Source: Paenibacillus ferrarius (GTDB lineage: Bacteria > Bacillota > Bacilli > Paenibacillales > NBRC-103111). From it: a DNA stretch of 64,000 bases. The stretch covers positions 1 to 64,000 of the forward strand of contig NZ_MBTG01000029.1 of NCBI RefSeq assembly GCF_002027705.1, in the 5' to 3' direction. A program made the translations under genes and the position numbers. Below are positions 54,864 to 63,050 of the stretch, one piece after another; the first letter of the stretch is position 1; each line of letters starts with the position of its first letter. The notes under the pieces are model-generated. The model ran no database searches and was not told where the DNA came from. It saw nothing but the letters and a program-made list of their open reading frames with translations.

Positions 54864-55550
54864 ATGCATATCTTACTGGTTGAGGATGATGCGAAGCTGG
54901 GCGAGCTGATCCAATATAAACTTAAAAAGCAACTGTACCAAGTGGAATGGGCATTAAATGCGGAAAGTGCACTGGAATTCATTGAACGAGCCACCTTTGA
55001 TATTTATATTTTAGACTGGATGATTCCTCATAAAACCGGAATTGAGTTATGCAAAGAAATCCGAATGAAGAAGAATCGGACACCGATCCTAATGCTAACA
55101 GCACGAGATTCCATTACTGACCGCGTTCAAGGTTTAAATGCAGGAGCAGATGATTACTTGGTGAAGCCATTTGCTTTCGAGGAATTGATAGCTCGTCTCC
55201 ATGCCTTATATCGTAGAAAAGAAACGAACTGGGAAGCGGATACCAAAATATTTGGAGATACGCTTGTCATTGACCATAGTACATATGAAGTGAGTAGAAA
55301 CGGAGTGTCGATTCCTCTTTCACGCCGCGAGTTTCAATTGTTATCGTTGATGTCACAACATCCAAAACAAATATTAAGCAGAGAGCAGCTGATTGATCGT
55401 GTATGGGGCATAGATGCTGAAATTACACTTAATACTGTCGATGCCACCATTAAATTACTGCGTAAGAAGCTGGACGACCCATTTTCCGATAAAATTATAC
55501 AAAATGTACGTGGACTAGGTTACCGCTTGGTTGTAGAAGGAGGAAAATGA
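54864..55550 (+). CDS. OmpR-family response regulator of the flavin cluster
   Basis: The 228-aa protein has a receiver domain with LVEDDAKLGE, phosphoacceptor D51 in FDIYILDWMIPHKTG, and K in YLVKPFAFEEL. The winged-helix C-terminus (ISIPLSRREFQLLSLMSQHP-like; NTVDATIKLLRKKLDD) is of the OmpR type. The kinase gene overlaps it by 4 bp. It lies inside the electron-transfer cluster and probably controls it through the phased TTTCA repeats. Confidence 0.94.
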   Translation: MHILLVEDDAKLGELIQYKLKKQLYQVEWALNAESALEFIERATFDIYILDWMIPHKTGIELCKEIRMKKNRTPILMLTARDSITDRVQGLNAGADDYLVKPFAFEELIARLHALYRRKETNWEADTKIFGDTLVIDHSTYEVSRNGVSIPLSRREFQLLSLMSQHPKQILSREQLIDRVWGIDAEITLNTVDATIKLLRKKLDDPFSDKIIQNVRGLGYRLVVEGGK

Positions 55551-56845
55551 TGTTCGAACGAACAAGAAAGCAACTGACGATATTTTTCGGCAGTATACTT
55601 GGCGTTGTTATCATTCTCATAACTGCTTTTTTTTATCTGATTCTACAGGAAACTCTTCGACACAATGAAAATCAGAAATTAGAAGATCTAAAGAATAAAA
55701 TGGCCCAGCAATGGGAGCATCGCATTGAGGAACAAATAAAAGGCAAGCGTCCGATGGAGCGTGAAGCGAAGAATGTCGAATGGATCTTCCTACTTTCAGA
55801 CGAATTAATTGTTTGGGTAAGTCCAGACGGGAGAACTCAGATCTCTCCAAGTCGTTACACTGAAATGTCCAATCAACTCTTAATTTGGGCACAACGAAAC
55901 GAAAAGAAAAGTGAGCACGGTGAACGGTTCTATGTGGAAGTAGGGGGGGAAAGGCAGACATTTGTGGTTAGCTCTCAAATCTTAAATGACGCTGGCGGCG
56001 TATATTGGATGGCCATAGACATCTCCGCAAATGCAGCACTCCTGGATACAATCAGGCTAATCCTCTTGATTTCTACCTTTGTATTATTGTCCCTAGCGAT
56101 CTGGTTAGCTTATTTTTTTGCCGGCAAAGCCATGGTTCCGATCAAAAAATCCTATTATCGTCAGGTTGAATTCACAACGAATGCATCTCATGAGCTAAGG
56201 ACACCGCTGAGTGTTATTCATTCCTCCGTAGAACTATTAGAGGAGTGCAAGGATACATTGCCCGAATTTGAACAGCATGTTCTGGATAGTTTACAAGATG
56301 AAGTGAAAAGGATGATCCGGCTTGTAGAGTCATTACTAACCTTAGCTCGTAGCGATTCGAAATCTTCACAAATGAAGTTGGATAATGTTGATTTAGTTCA
56401 AGTTTCCCACCAAATGTATCAGGCGATACAGCCTTTGGCACTCAAAAAAGGAGTTCATTTACAGCTGGATTTACCTGATAATGATCATGGAGTCAACTTC
56501 ATTGTTGGAAATGTAGATCAAATAAAACAACTCCTTTACATTTTACTTGATAATGCCATAAAGTATACGTCACCTGGCGGAAAAGTGACGATTTCATATC
56601 GGGCTTCACATAGAGGTAGAACAACGCTGCAAATCGCTGATACTGGTATTGGCATACCTAAGGATGAGCTCGCACGCATATTTGAGCGTTTCTATCGAGT
56701 GGACAAAGCACGTTCACGTGAATTAGGTGGTGCAGGATTAGGCCTGTCTATTGCCGCAGACATCTTAAACAATCACAGGGCTTACATTCATGTTACGAGT
56801 GAAGAAGGGAATGGGAGCATATTCGAAATCGAATTCCATGCATAG
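55547..56845 (+). CDS. Sensor histidine kinase of the flavin cluster
   Basis: The 432-aa protein has an N-terminal helix (IFFGSILGVVIILITAFFYL), an extracytoplasmic region of about 130 residues, and a second helix (LILLISTFVLLSLAIWLAYF). It then has the His motif NASHELRTPLSVIHSSVELL (His about 213) and HATPase motifs DNAIKYTSPGGKV, DTGIGIPKDE and GGAGLGLSIA. A HAMP domain is short or absent. The outer region may sense redox or ions; this is a guess. Confidence 0.93.
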   Translation: MMFERTRKQLTIFFGSILGVVIILITAFFYLILQETLRHNENQKLEDLKNKMAQQWEHRIEEQIKGKRPMEREAKNVEWIFLLSDELIVWVSPDGRTQISPSRYTEMSNQLLIWAQRNEKKSEHGERFYVEVGGERQTFVVSSQILNDAGGVYWMAIDISANAALLDTIRLILLISTFVLLSLAIWLAYFFAGKAMVPIKKSYYRQVEFTTNASHELRTPLSVIHSSVELLEECKDTLPEFEQHVLDSLQDEVKRMIRLVESLLTLARSDSKSSQMKLDNVDLVQVSHQMYQAIQPLALKKGVHLQLDLPDNDHGVNFIVGNVDQIKQLLYILLDNAIKYTSPGGKVTISYRASHRGRTTLQIADTGIGIPKDELARIFERFYRVDKARSRELGGAGLGLSIAADILNNHRAYIHVTSEEGNGSIFEIEFHA

Positions 56846-56849
56846 CTGA

Positions 56850-56865
56850 TTTCAGTTTAATTTCA
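56850..56865 (+). promoter_or_regulatory. Second phased TTTCA repeat, putative response-regulator site
   Basis: TTTCA at 56850 and again at 56861, the same 11-bp phase as at 54221/54232. It lies 78 bp before the FMN-binding protein start. An inverted repeat TACTTGAT / ATCAAGTA follows at about 56868-56892. Confidence 0.45.
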
Positions 56866-56942
56866 TTTACTTGATGTATCATTAATCAAGTAGATGGTGA
56901 AGTAGCATCTAAGTACTATATGTGTAAGTTGGAGGAATGTAT

Positions 56943-57368
56943 ATGGCCAAAATGGATAAAAAGTGGATTGTACTTTGTACTACAGCCATAGGTGCAATGT
57001 ATAGCGCTGGGTATTTGACAACAGAAACGCAAGCCACATTACAGGAGCCTCAGCAGCACATACAAACCAATATTCATTCAGTCAGTAGTCAGGTCAAAAG
57101 TCAATATAAGAATGGAACTTTCGAAGGAAGTGGAAGTAATCGCCGTGGGTCCATTGGAGTTAAAGTGAGCATTACCAATGATAAAATAACCGATGTGGAA
57201 ATAAGTCATTTTGCCATGCATTATTCTAAAAACGATGTTGTTGGATTACCTCAAGAAGTTATACAAAAGCAAAGTGCTCAAGTGCAGAATGTTTCAGGAG
57301 CAACATATAGTACACAAGCATTCCAAGATGCAATTGAAGACGCACTTACGCAAGCGCGGAATGTATAA
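56943..57368 (+). CDS. Exported FMN-binding domain protein
   Basis: ATG 56943 is chosen because GGAGGA then lies 6 bases upstream; the ATG at 56937 is too close. The 141-aa protein has an N-terminal signal anchor (WIVLCTTAIGAMYSAGYL) and an FMN-binding domain with the flavinylation motif SGATYS (residues 118-123) to which ApbE-type enzymes attach FMN covalently. GTFEGSGSNRRGSIGVKVSI is the typical first strand. The adjacent apbE gene supports covalent flavinylation outside the membrane. Confidence 0.88.
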   Translation: MAKMDKKWIVLCTTAIGAMYSAGYLTTETQATLQEPQQHIQTNIHSVSSQVKSQYKNGTFEGSGSNRRGSIGVKVSITNDKITDVEISHFAMHYSKNDVVGLPQEVIQKQSAQVQNVSGATYSTQAFQDAIEDALTQARNV

Positions 57369-58261
57369 TGGTCCATATTGTGCAAAAGTCCAAGTTAATG
57401 ATGGATACTGTTGTAGAAATTAAGGTCGTTACTTCCCTTTCATTGTCTGTGGTTGAACCTGTGATAGTGCAAGCTTTTGATGCATTTCGGAACGTAGAAC
57501 AAGCTTGCAGCCGTTTTACGCTGGGGAGTGAATTAATGAAAGCCTGTCAACAGATTAAAACTCACGTTCAGATCAGTTCTTGGTTATTTCAACCATTGAA
57601 GTTTGCTTTGGAAATGGCGGAATGGACACAAGGGATATTTGACCCAACAATCGGAAAAACAATGGAAGCGTATGGCTTCAATCAACATTATCTAACCGGA
57701 GAAACCAATTCAAACCTAGCTGCAGATAACGCGTCCTATCTAGATATTGTCTTAAGCGATCATGATCAAACGATGTACTTGCATAAACCACTGGTGATTG
57801 ATTTAGGTGCGGTTGCGAAAGGATTTGCTATTGACTTAGCATCACAGATGTTATCTAACTTCCAAGGTTTTGTAATTAATGCCGGTGGAGACCTCTTTGC
57901 TGGAGGATTAGATGAAACAGGCCATCCTTGGCGCATTGGAATTAAGCATCCGGCGTACAAGGATCACATTATAGACACCATTGAAGTATCCAACGAAGCG
58001 GTATGTACATCTGGCGGTTACGAGCGCAAAAGTAAAGTCCGTGAAGATATCCATCATATTATTTACCCGAAAAGCAAACAGTCTCCCCATGAGTTGATAA
58101 GTTGCAGTATTGTAGCTCCGTACGCCATGATGGCAGATGTCTTCTCAACGGTCGTATGTTTATATGGCTTGGATCAAGGCAAGAGATTGATAAATGAAAT
58201 GCAATTAAAGGGTATTTTGATTACGTCGAAGTTACATCTGGATAGAGTTGGAGGGATATAA
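57368..58261 (+). CDS. apbE: FAD:protein FMN transferase (ApbE)
   Basis: The 297-aa protein shows ApbE hallmarks: MMDTVVEIKVVTSL near the N-terminus, DLGAVAKGFAIDLAS (about residues 145-160), NAGGDLFAGGLDETG, TSGGYERKSKVREDIHHIIY and the Mg-binding MMADVFSTVV near the C-terminus. It moves FMN from FAD to a Thr or Ser in the SGATYS motif of the preceding gene product. No lipoprotein signal is seen, so its location is unclear. It overlaps the FMN-binding gene by one base. Confidence 0.93.
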   Translation: MVHIVQKSKLMMDTVVEIKVVTSLSLSVVEPVIVQAFDAFRNVEQACSRFTLGSELMKACQQIKTHVQISSWLFQPLKFALEMAEWTQGIFDPTIGKTMEAYGFNQHYLTGETNSNLAADNASYLDIVLSDHDQTMYLHKPLVIDLGAVAKGFAIDLASQMLSNFQGFVINAGGDLFAGGLDETGHPWRIGIKHPAYKDHIIDTIEVSNEAVCTSGGYERKSKVREDIHHIIYPKSKQSPHELISCSIVAPYAMMADVFSTVVCLYGLDQGKRLINEMQLKGILITSKLHLDRVGGI

Positions 58262-59032
58262 GTGTCAACCCATCCTTGGCATAAAAAACCGAAGAGCTAT
58301 GTCATCATTTCCTTGGTTGGCATGCTAATGATAGCCGCGATCTTCTCTTTAGATATAAAAGGAATTTATAATACTATTATTGCTCTAGTTACAGCAGTAG
58401 GGATTGATTTGATTTGCTCTCGTTTGGGCAAAAGAAAAAAATGGCTTCCGGATGGTGCAGTGATCACTGGGCTTATTATTGCCTTAATTTTAAGCACAGC
58501 AACCTCCTGGTATATTGTGGCTATTACTGCAATTATGGCTATTGTATCTAAGCATCTTCTCGTGTATAAAAAAAAGCCGGTGTTTAATCCAGCGGCCTTC
58601 GGCCTACTTTTATCTATTCTTTTTTTCCAAACTGGACAGAGCTGGTGGGGCGCTTTTGGAGATCTTCCAGTGTGGACAATTGGATTCCTTTTACTGGGGG
58701 GTTACGCCGTTACCAATCGCGTGAACAAATTTCCACAAGTGTTTGCATTTCTTAGTGTGTATTTTTTGTTATTGTTTCTAATGGGGTTCGTGCATGTCGG
58801 AGAAGCTGCCGATGCATTTCGACCTCCTTTTATAAATGCTTCACTATTCTTTGCCCTATTTATGTTGACAGATCCACCAACTTCGCCAGTCTCCAATAAG
58901 GATCAAGTGATTTTTGGTTTGCTGAGTGCTATAGTAGGTGTTGTTATTTATGGTTTTTTTGGTGGATTGATGTATTTATTTATCGGACTGCTCATTAGCA
59001 ATGCCTATCACGTGGTTAGATCGAGGACATAA
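58262..59032 (+). CDS. RnfD/NqrB-like membrane protein
   Basis: The 256-aa protein with about eight helices starts at GTG directly after the ApbE stop. RnfD/NqrB-family features are LPDGAVITGLIIALILSTAT, KPVFNPAAFGLLLSILFFQT and FALFMLTDPPTSPVSNKDQV. RnfD and NqrB bind FMN covalently and pass electrons within Na+/H+ pumping complexes. Here it occurs without the other Rnf or Nqr subunits and with ApbE and an FMN-binding protein, so a short transmembrane flavin chain is likely. Confidence 0.88.
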   Translation: MSTHPWHKKPKSYVIISLVGMLMIAAIFSLDIKGIYNTIIALVTAVGIDLICSRLGKRKKWLPDGAVITGLIIALILSTATSWYIVAITAIMAIVSKHLLVYKKKPVFNPAAFGLLLSILFFQTGQSWWGAFGDLPVWTIGFLLLGGYAVTNRVNKFPQVFAFLSVYFLLLFLMGFVHVGEAADAFRPPFINASLFFALFMLTDPPTSPVSNKDQVIFGLLSAIVGVVIYGFFGGLMYLFIGLLISNAYHVVRSRT

Positions 59033-59132
59033 GCGCGCTCTTTCCACTCAGGAATAATCTATGATCCTGATCAAGCGATAGCCCATAAGGTGAGGGAGGT
59101 ACTCTTGCATCGCATGTGGTGAGTAATATACT

Positions 59133-59205
59133 TGACAAGAACTTTAACTCATTAAGAGCCGCGTAATCGCGTTTTTTTGTTTTATGGGATCAGGTCGGAG
59201 ACTTT
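59133..59205. repeat. Family B repeat, copy 2 (degenerate right end)
   Basis: It begins TGACAAGAACTTTAACTCAT, has the core GCCGCG-TAAT-CGCG with seven Ts, then TTTTATGGGATCAGG. The right end is more diverged than in the other copies. Confidence 0.6.
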
Positions 59206-59235
59206 TTTGTAGGCCAGTGGATCAAGTGCCTTTTC

Positions 59236-59258
59236 TCAACTAAAGGGCAGCAATTCTG
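59236..59258 (+). repeat. Family A repeat, copy 20 (right box only)
   Basis: TCAACTAAAGGGCAGCAATT, nearly identical to the right box of copy 2. It lies 31 bp before the next gene. Confidence 0.65.
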
Positions 59259-59288
59259 AATGGATTAATTTTATGGGAGGTGTAATTT

Positions 59289-59954
59289 TTGTTAAAGAAA
59301 AAAGTCTACTTTAGGACTCTCCTATTTTCAATCGTTTTCTTTACTTTTCTCTTTTTGCCCGCAGGATCACTCAACTTTTGGGAGGCATGGATTTATTTTG
59401 TGATCTTTTTAGGTTCAACGTTCTTTATCAATGGTTATTTTTTGAAGAGGGATCCTGAACTAATAGAGAGAAGAACTAATGCTAAAGAAAAAGAAAAGGA
59501 ACAAAAAATTTTCCAAACCATTTCTGGTATCACTTTTTTTGTCGGATTGTTAGTACTTCCTGGTATAGACTTTCGATTTGGTTGGTCAAGTTTTCCTTTA
59601 TTTATTGTATTTGTTGCAGATGTCATCATCTTACTTGGCTTTTCGATTGTTTTCTTAGTTTTTAAAGAGAATTCTTATACGTCTGCCATAATTGAAGTGA
59701 CCGAGAACCAGAAAGTTATATCAACAGGTCCTTACGCGTTGGTTCGGCATCCAATGTATACAGGTGCTATATTTATTATACTTTTCACTCCTTTAGCATT
59801 AGGTTCAATTTGGGCATTGATTCCCTCGATTTCTATAATCATTTTTATCGTTCTAAGGCTGTTAAATGAAGAAAAAGTATTGTTAAAAGAGTTGAAAGGA
59901 TATGAGGATTATTGTAAGAAAACACGGTATCATTTAATTCCCCTTATTTGGTAA
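59289..59954 (+). CDS. Isoprenylcysteine carboxyl methyltransferase (ICMT)-family membrane protein
   Basis: The 221-aa protein has about five membrane helices. The C-terminal ICMT/PEMT-like SAM-binding signature is seen as TGPYALVRHPMYTGAIFIIL (about residues 145-165), followed by LLNEEKVLLKELKGYEDYCK and KKTRYHLIPLIW. In bacteria the methyl acceptor is unknown, often a lipid. TTG is the start behind GGGAGGTG. A standalone gene between a family A box and a terminator. Confidence 0.88.
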   Translation: MLKKKVYFRTLLFSIVFFTFLFLPAGSLNFWEAWIYFVIFLGSTFFINGYFLKRDPELIERRTNAKEKEKEQKIFQTISGITFFVGLLVLPGIDFRFGWSSFPLFIVFVADVIILLGFSIVFLVFKENSYTSAIIEVTENQKVISTGPYALVRHPMYTGAIFIILFTPLALGSIWALIPSISIIIFIVLRLLNEEKVLLKELKGYEDYCKKTRYHLIPLIW

Positions 59955-60039
59955 GGCTTCAAGCCAAATTAAATAGCCCATGTAGAAAAGAAGTCGAAAA
60001 TTTATTGTGGAACTCAAAGTTTCCGTTCAAAGAGTATTG

Positions 60040-60075
60040 ACCCTATAGTTGCTATAGGGTTTATATTTATTTTTA
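60040..60075 (+). terminator. Intrinsic terminator
   Basis: ACCCTATAG-TTG-CTATAGGGT is followed by TTATATTTATTTTT. It lies 85 bp after the ICMT-like gene. Confidence 0.75.
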
Positions 60076-60106
60076 TCCACAAAATCGATTAGGAGGATAA
60101 AATAAA

Positions 60107-60424
60107 ATGAATGTGATTCTGGGAACGAGACCGTTAGGAGTGGCGGTGATGAGGGAGTTACTCAGTCGAGGAGAGTCGGTTAGACTGGTGAGTATGAGCG
60201 GGAAAGCGACAGTCCCCTCAGGGGTAAGGGTAGAGAAAGCAGACCTTATGGACAAGGATCAGTCGAAGGCCAATATGAAGCAAGCAAAGGTTGTCTTTCA
60301 ATATGCGCAGGTCAGAGGGAACATGCATGAAAGTTTACCTTACACCGCCACTACTAAGCGATTCGGTTTGGTGGCTACTTCCTTAGAGAGCGCTTTGGCC
60401 AAAACATTGGATGCACAGAAGTGA
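60107..60424 (+). pseudogene. Internally deleted NAD-dependent epimerase/NmrA-like gene
   Basis: The 105-codon frame begins MNVILGTRPLGVAVMRELLS, the start of an NAD(P)-binding epimerase, but the second Gly of the dinucleotide loop (GTGPLG in relatives) is Arg here. After QAKVVFQYAQV the sequence jumps to the family C-terminus (RFGLVATSLESALAKTLDAQ). About 180 residues are missing, although the reading frame is kept. The ribosome site TAGGAGG is intact. Probably non-functional. Confidence 0.65.
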
Positions 60425-60444
60425 GAAAGGAGAGTGGGATTACC

Positions 60445-61083
60445 ATGGGGAACAAAATCATTCGGGCACTCGTTTTCATTTTTGCATTTGCAATAGTAGG
60501 TTATGCCATTGTTCAGTATGGAGTATTGAGTGCTCGTAATGCTGGACTCGTTTCTTTTAAATTGCAAAAGCCGGACTTTCATCTAACACCTTGGGTGTAT
60601 GTGCTGTATGTTCATATAGTAACTGCAATGTTGGCCCTTGCCATTGGGCCATTTCAGATTTTTTTGAAGCAATCACATGCTAGGAGACGTAGGCACAGAC
60701 TGATAGGATATGTTTATATTATCTCTGTTTCTGTGAGTGGGATTGTCAGCCTATATTTATCGTTTTTTGCGACAGGCGGTTGGATCGCAGGACTTGGATT
60801 CTTCGGATTAGATATACTTTGGGTAGCAGCCACTTGGATTGCCTTACGCAAAATTATTGTCAAAAATGTTCAGGCTCATAAAGCATGGATGCTTCGCAGC
60901 TATGCGCTTACTTTCGCAGCGGTTATGCTCCGAATTTGGTTGGGTCCGCTTGTATTGATTTTGGGTGATTTCGAGGCGGGGTATCGTGTTGTAGCTTGGC
61001 TTTGCTGGATTCCTAACTTGATTGTTATCGAAGCAGTGATTCGTACGAGAATATATAAGATGGTTGTGGGTGCAAAGCTCTAA
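60445..61083 (+). CDS. DUF2306 membrane protein
   Basis: ATG 60445 is preferred (AAAGGAGAG upstream); GTG 60421 is also possible and overlaps the previous stop. The 212-aa protein has 6-7 helices and the DUF2306 core HIVTAMLALAIGPFQIFLKQ, RRHRLIGYVYIISVSVSGIV and VQAHKAWMLRSYALTFAAVM, with conserved His residues that might bind haem. Function unknown. It follows the deleted epimerase gene closely. Confidence 0.85.
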   Translation: MGNKIIRALVFIFAFAIVGYAIVQYGVLSARNAGLVSFKLQKPDFHLTPWVYVLYVHIVTAMLALAIGPFQIFLKQSHARRRRHRLIGYVYIISVSVSGIVSLYLSFFATGGWIAGLGFFGLDILWVAATWIALRKIIVKNVQAHKAWMLRSYALTFAAVMLRIWLGPLVLILGDFEAGYRVVAWLCWIPNLIVIEAVIRTRIYKMVVGAKL

Positions 61084-61117
61084 TTCATGATAACGTAATC
61101 GATAATGAAGTCATAGG

Positions 61118-61462
61118 ATGGAGCAACTTACTTTGGAAACCAAATTGGATTTAATTAAATGGAGGCAATATGAATCAGCAATCATTTTACTAACCGAGCG
61201 GGGTTTAAAGATATACCATACAACGATCATGAGATGGGTTCATGAGCTTGGACCCGAAATAGATAAACGAATCCGCAGCTATTTGAAACCCTCAAACGAT
61301 TCGTGGCGTATGGACGAAACCTATATCAAAGTCAAAGGTCAGGATCAAACGTTAAAGGGAATTGAGGCTTTACATATGATAAGGAAAGGGCAGGCCGAAA
61401 ATAATTCGTCTGTCCTCTCTGATGTTGAATGGCTCAATAAAATATTTGGTATTGTGGCATAG
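61118..61462 (+). pseudogene. IS6-family transposase with a large internal deletion
   Basis: The frame gives TIMRWVHELGPEIDKRIRSY and SWRMDETYIKVKG, the first DDE aspartate region of IS6/IS26 transposases. It then jumps straight to TLKGIEALHMIRKGQ and SVLSDVEWLNKIFGI, the C-terminal end. About 110 residues including the second D and the E are missing. The frame is preserved across the junction. It cannot encode an active transposase. Confidence 0.8.
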
Positions 61463-61560
61463 TTAATTACAATTTAATGGGTAATTGCTATCTCTATTAA
61501 TTCTTGCACCACAACCGTACAATGTTTAGCAATCAAATAACTGAATTCCGCACAATTTAA

Positions 61561-62058
61561 GCTGAGATAGAGAAATGGTTACTAGATAGTGAAGTAGATT
61601 GTGGTTTTGTTAATAATAAAACTACTGCTTTACGTTCATTTGATATTGTCCAGTTAAAAACTGAGCCACTTTTATGTGTAGTATCAGACAAATCACCTTT
61701 GCATAGTAAAAAACATATATCTGTTGAGGATATTGAAAATGCTCCTTTCATCATGCCAACTTATCAATGTTTTGACGATTTACAGCTATTTTTTAAAGAG
61801 AATAATATCCATCCAAATATTCGATTCGAAAATATGAACGAAAATTCTATTTTCTCTATGGTTAAGCATAATTTAGGTATTAGCATTATACCGGAAATGA
61901 TTATCCCTAAAGGATTGGAATCCATAAAGGTCATACCACTTGAATTAGAACAAACTAGAACCATAGGTTTAGCCATCAGAACGCCTATTTCACCTGCAGT
62001 TAAAAAATTCACTGAGATTGCTGAGAATTGGTGTCGGTTTGACAAGAACATTGTCTGA
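61561..62058 (+). pseudogene. LysR-type regulator, effector domain only
   Basis: From an in-frame stop at 61558 the frame reads AEIEKWLLDSEVDCGFVNNK, EPLLCVVSDKSPLHSKKHIS and GISIIPEMIIPKGLESIKVI, which is the substrate-binding domain of a LysR protein. The DNA-binding domain is missing. The last residues (RFDKNIV) and the stop codon are supplied by a family B repeat, so the C-terminus is replaced or extended as well. Confidence 0.7.
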
Positions 62059-62112
62059 ATGAAGTCTGCGAAATCCGCGGGCTTTTTTTGTTATCGGATC
62101 AAGTTCTTATCA
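62040..62112. repeat. Family B repeat, copy 3
   Basis: Exactly 73 bp. It begins TGACAAGAACATTGTCTGAA and ends CGGATCAAGTTCTTATCA, with a core hairpin AATCCGCGGGC-like and T7. The 8 bases before it (GTGTCGGT) also match those before copy 1. It overlaps the 3' end of the LysR fragment. Confidence 0.75.
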
Positions 62113-62172
62113 TTTTTTATTCTGTAGTCTTCCGACAACTAAATCATGGAAATATGCTTATGTTTTGTCGGG

Positions 62173-62245
62173 TGACAAGAACATTACCTCATTATATGCA
62201 GCGAAAATCGCGGCTTTTTTCTTTAATGGGATAAAGTTCTAGTCA
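62173..62245. repeat. Family B repeat, copy 4
   Basis: Exactly 73 bp. It begins TGACAAGAACATTACCTCAT and ends TGGGATAAAGTTCTAGTCA, with a core GCAGCGA-AAA-TCGCGGC followed by TTTTTTCTTT. It lies 60 bp after copy 3; a partial left arm (TGACAGGAACTTTATCTCAT) follows at 62253. Confidence 0.75.
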
Positions 62246-62308
62246 AAACCAAATGACAGGAACTTTATCTCATTCCCAACGGAAGGCCGGGAGGAATATT
62301 TTCCAAAT

Positions 62309-62334
62309 GATTAAGCGAACGGGCAGAGTTTACG
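62309..62334 (+). repeat. Family A repeat, copy 21 (right box only)
   Basis: TTAAGCGAACGGGCAGAGTT, ending 4 bp before the start codon of the next gene. It therefore overlaps the position where a ribosome site should be. Confidence 0.55.
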
Positions 62335-62337
62335 CTA

Positions 62338-62819
62338 ATGAAGGAATTGAATGAGGTCATCCCGAATAATGAATTATCCCTTGAGGATGTAGGTTTGTTT
62401 GTGAAAAGTGACTATTTATTAAAGCTCCTGCATGAGAAGGAATTGAATACTGACCGTCCATTTGATGGGTGTATCGAAGCAGAAATAAAGTTACTGGAGC
62501 AAGAAATGGGAATCAAGTTACCCGAGTCTTATCGCCAATACTTACTTGCTGTCGGCCATTATTCAGGAAGATTATTTCAAGGTTCAGATACTAGTTTCTC
62601 ACATCTAAAGGAATTTCAGGATGAGGCAAAAGAATTAATACGAGAAAATAATAACCCGGTAGTGTTGCCCGATAGCACTTTTACATTCTCAATTCATCAG
62701 GGTTATGAAATTAGATTTTTTCAAATTAAATGAAGGGGATAATAAAGCTCTATGATACATTTGAAGAGTTTCTCTTAGATTCAATTTATCAGCATACAAC
62801 CATAAGATGGCTGGATTAA
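62338..62819 (+). pseudogene. SMI1/KNR4 (SUKH) family gene with frameshifted end
   Basis: The first frame (131 codons) contains IKLLEQEMGIKLPESYRQYL, LLAVGHYSGRLFQGSD and FTFSIHQGYEIRFFQIK, the SUKH immunity-protein pattern. It stops early at 62731. A one-base change in the T run near 62717 would continue with KLNEGDNKAL, and a further shift with YDTFEEFLLDSIYQHTTIRW to 62819, the normal C-terminus. So it is a damaged SUKH gene or carries sequence errors. No toxin gene is adjacent. Confidence 0.7.
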
Positions 62820-62848
62820 TCTAAGGAGAAAGATGGCTCTGAAAATAC

Positions 62849-62881
62849 GAAGGCAGCCGGTCAGACTGATCGGCTACCTTC
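62849..62881 (+). repeat. Family A repeat, copy 22 (hairpin only)
   Basis: GAAGGCAGCCGGTCA pairs with TGATCGGCTACCTTC (G-U pairs allowed) around GAC. It is of the same GGCAGCC type as other family A hairpins and lies 29 bp after the SUKH remnant. Boxes are not recognisable. Confidence 0.5.
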
Positions 62882-63050
62882 TCCACGTCTTTAATAAATG
62901 CATTACAGAAAAATTAGGTGAGAGCCGATAATTAATATAAGGGTATGAGCAATTTCACCTCATTCTTCCTAATTCTAGCCTAATGTTCATGGAATATCGA
63001 AGGGCATTCTATCGTGGGAATGACGACATCGAAAGGGAGTGGAGCAGGGA

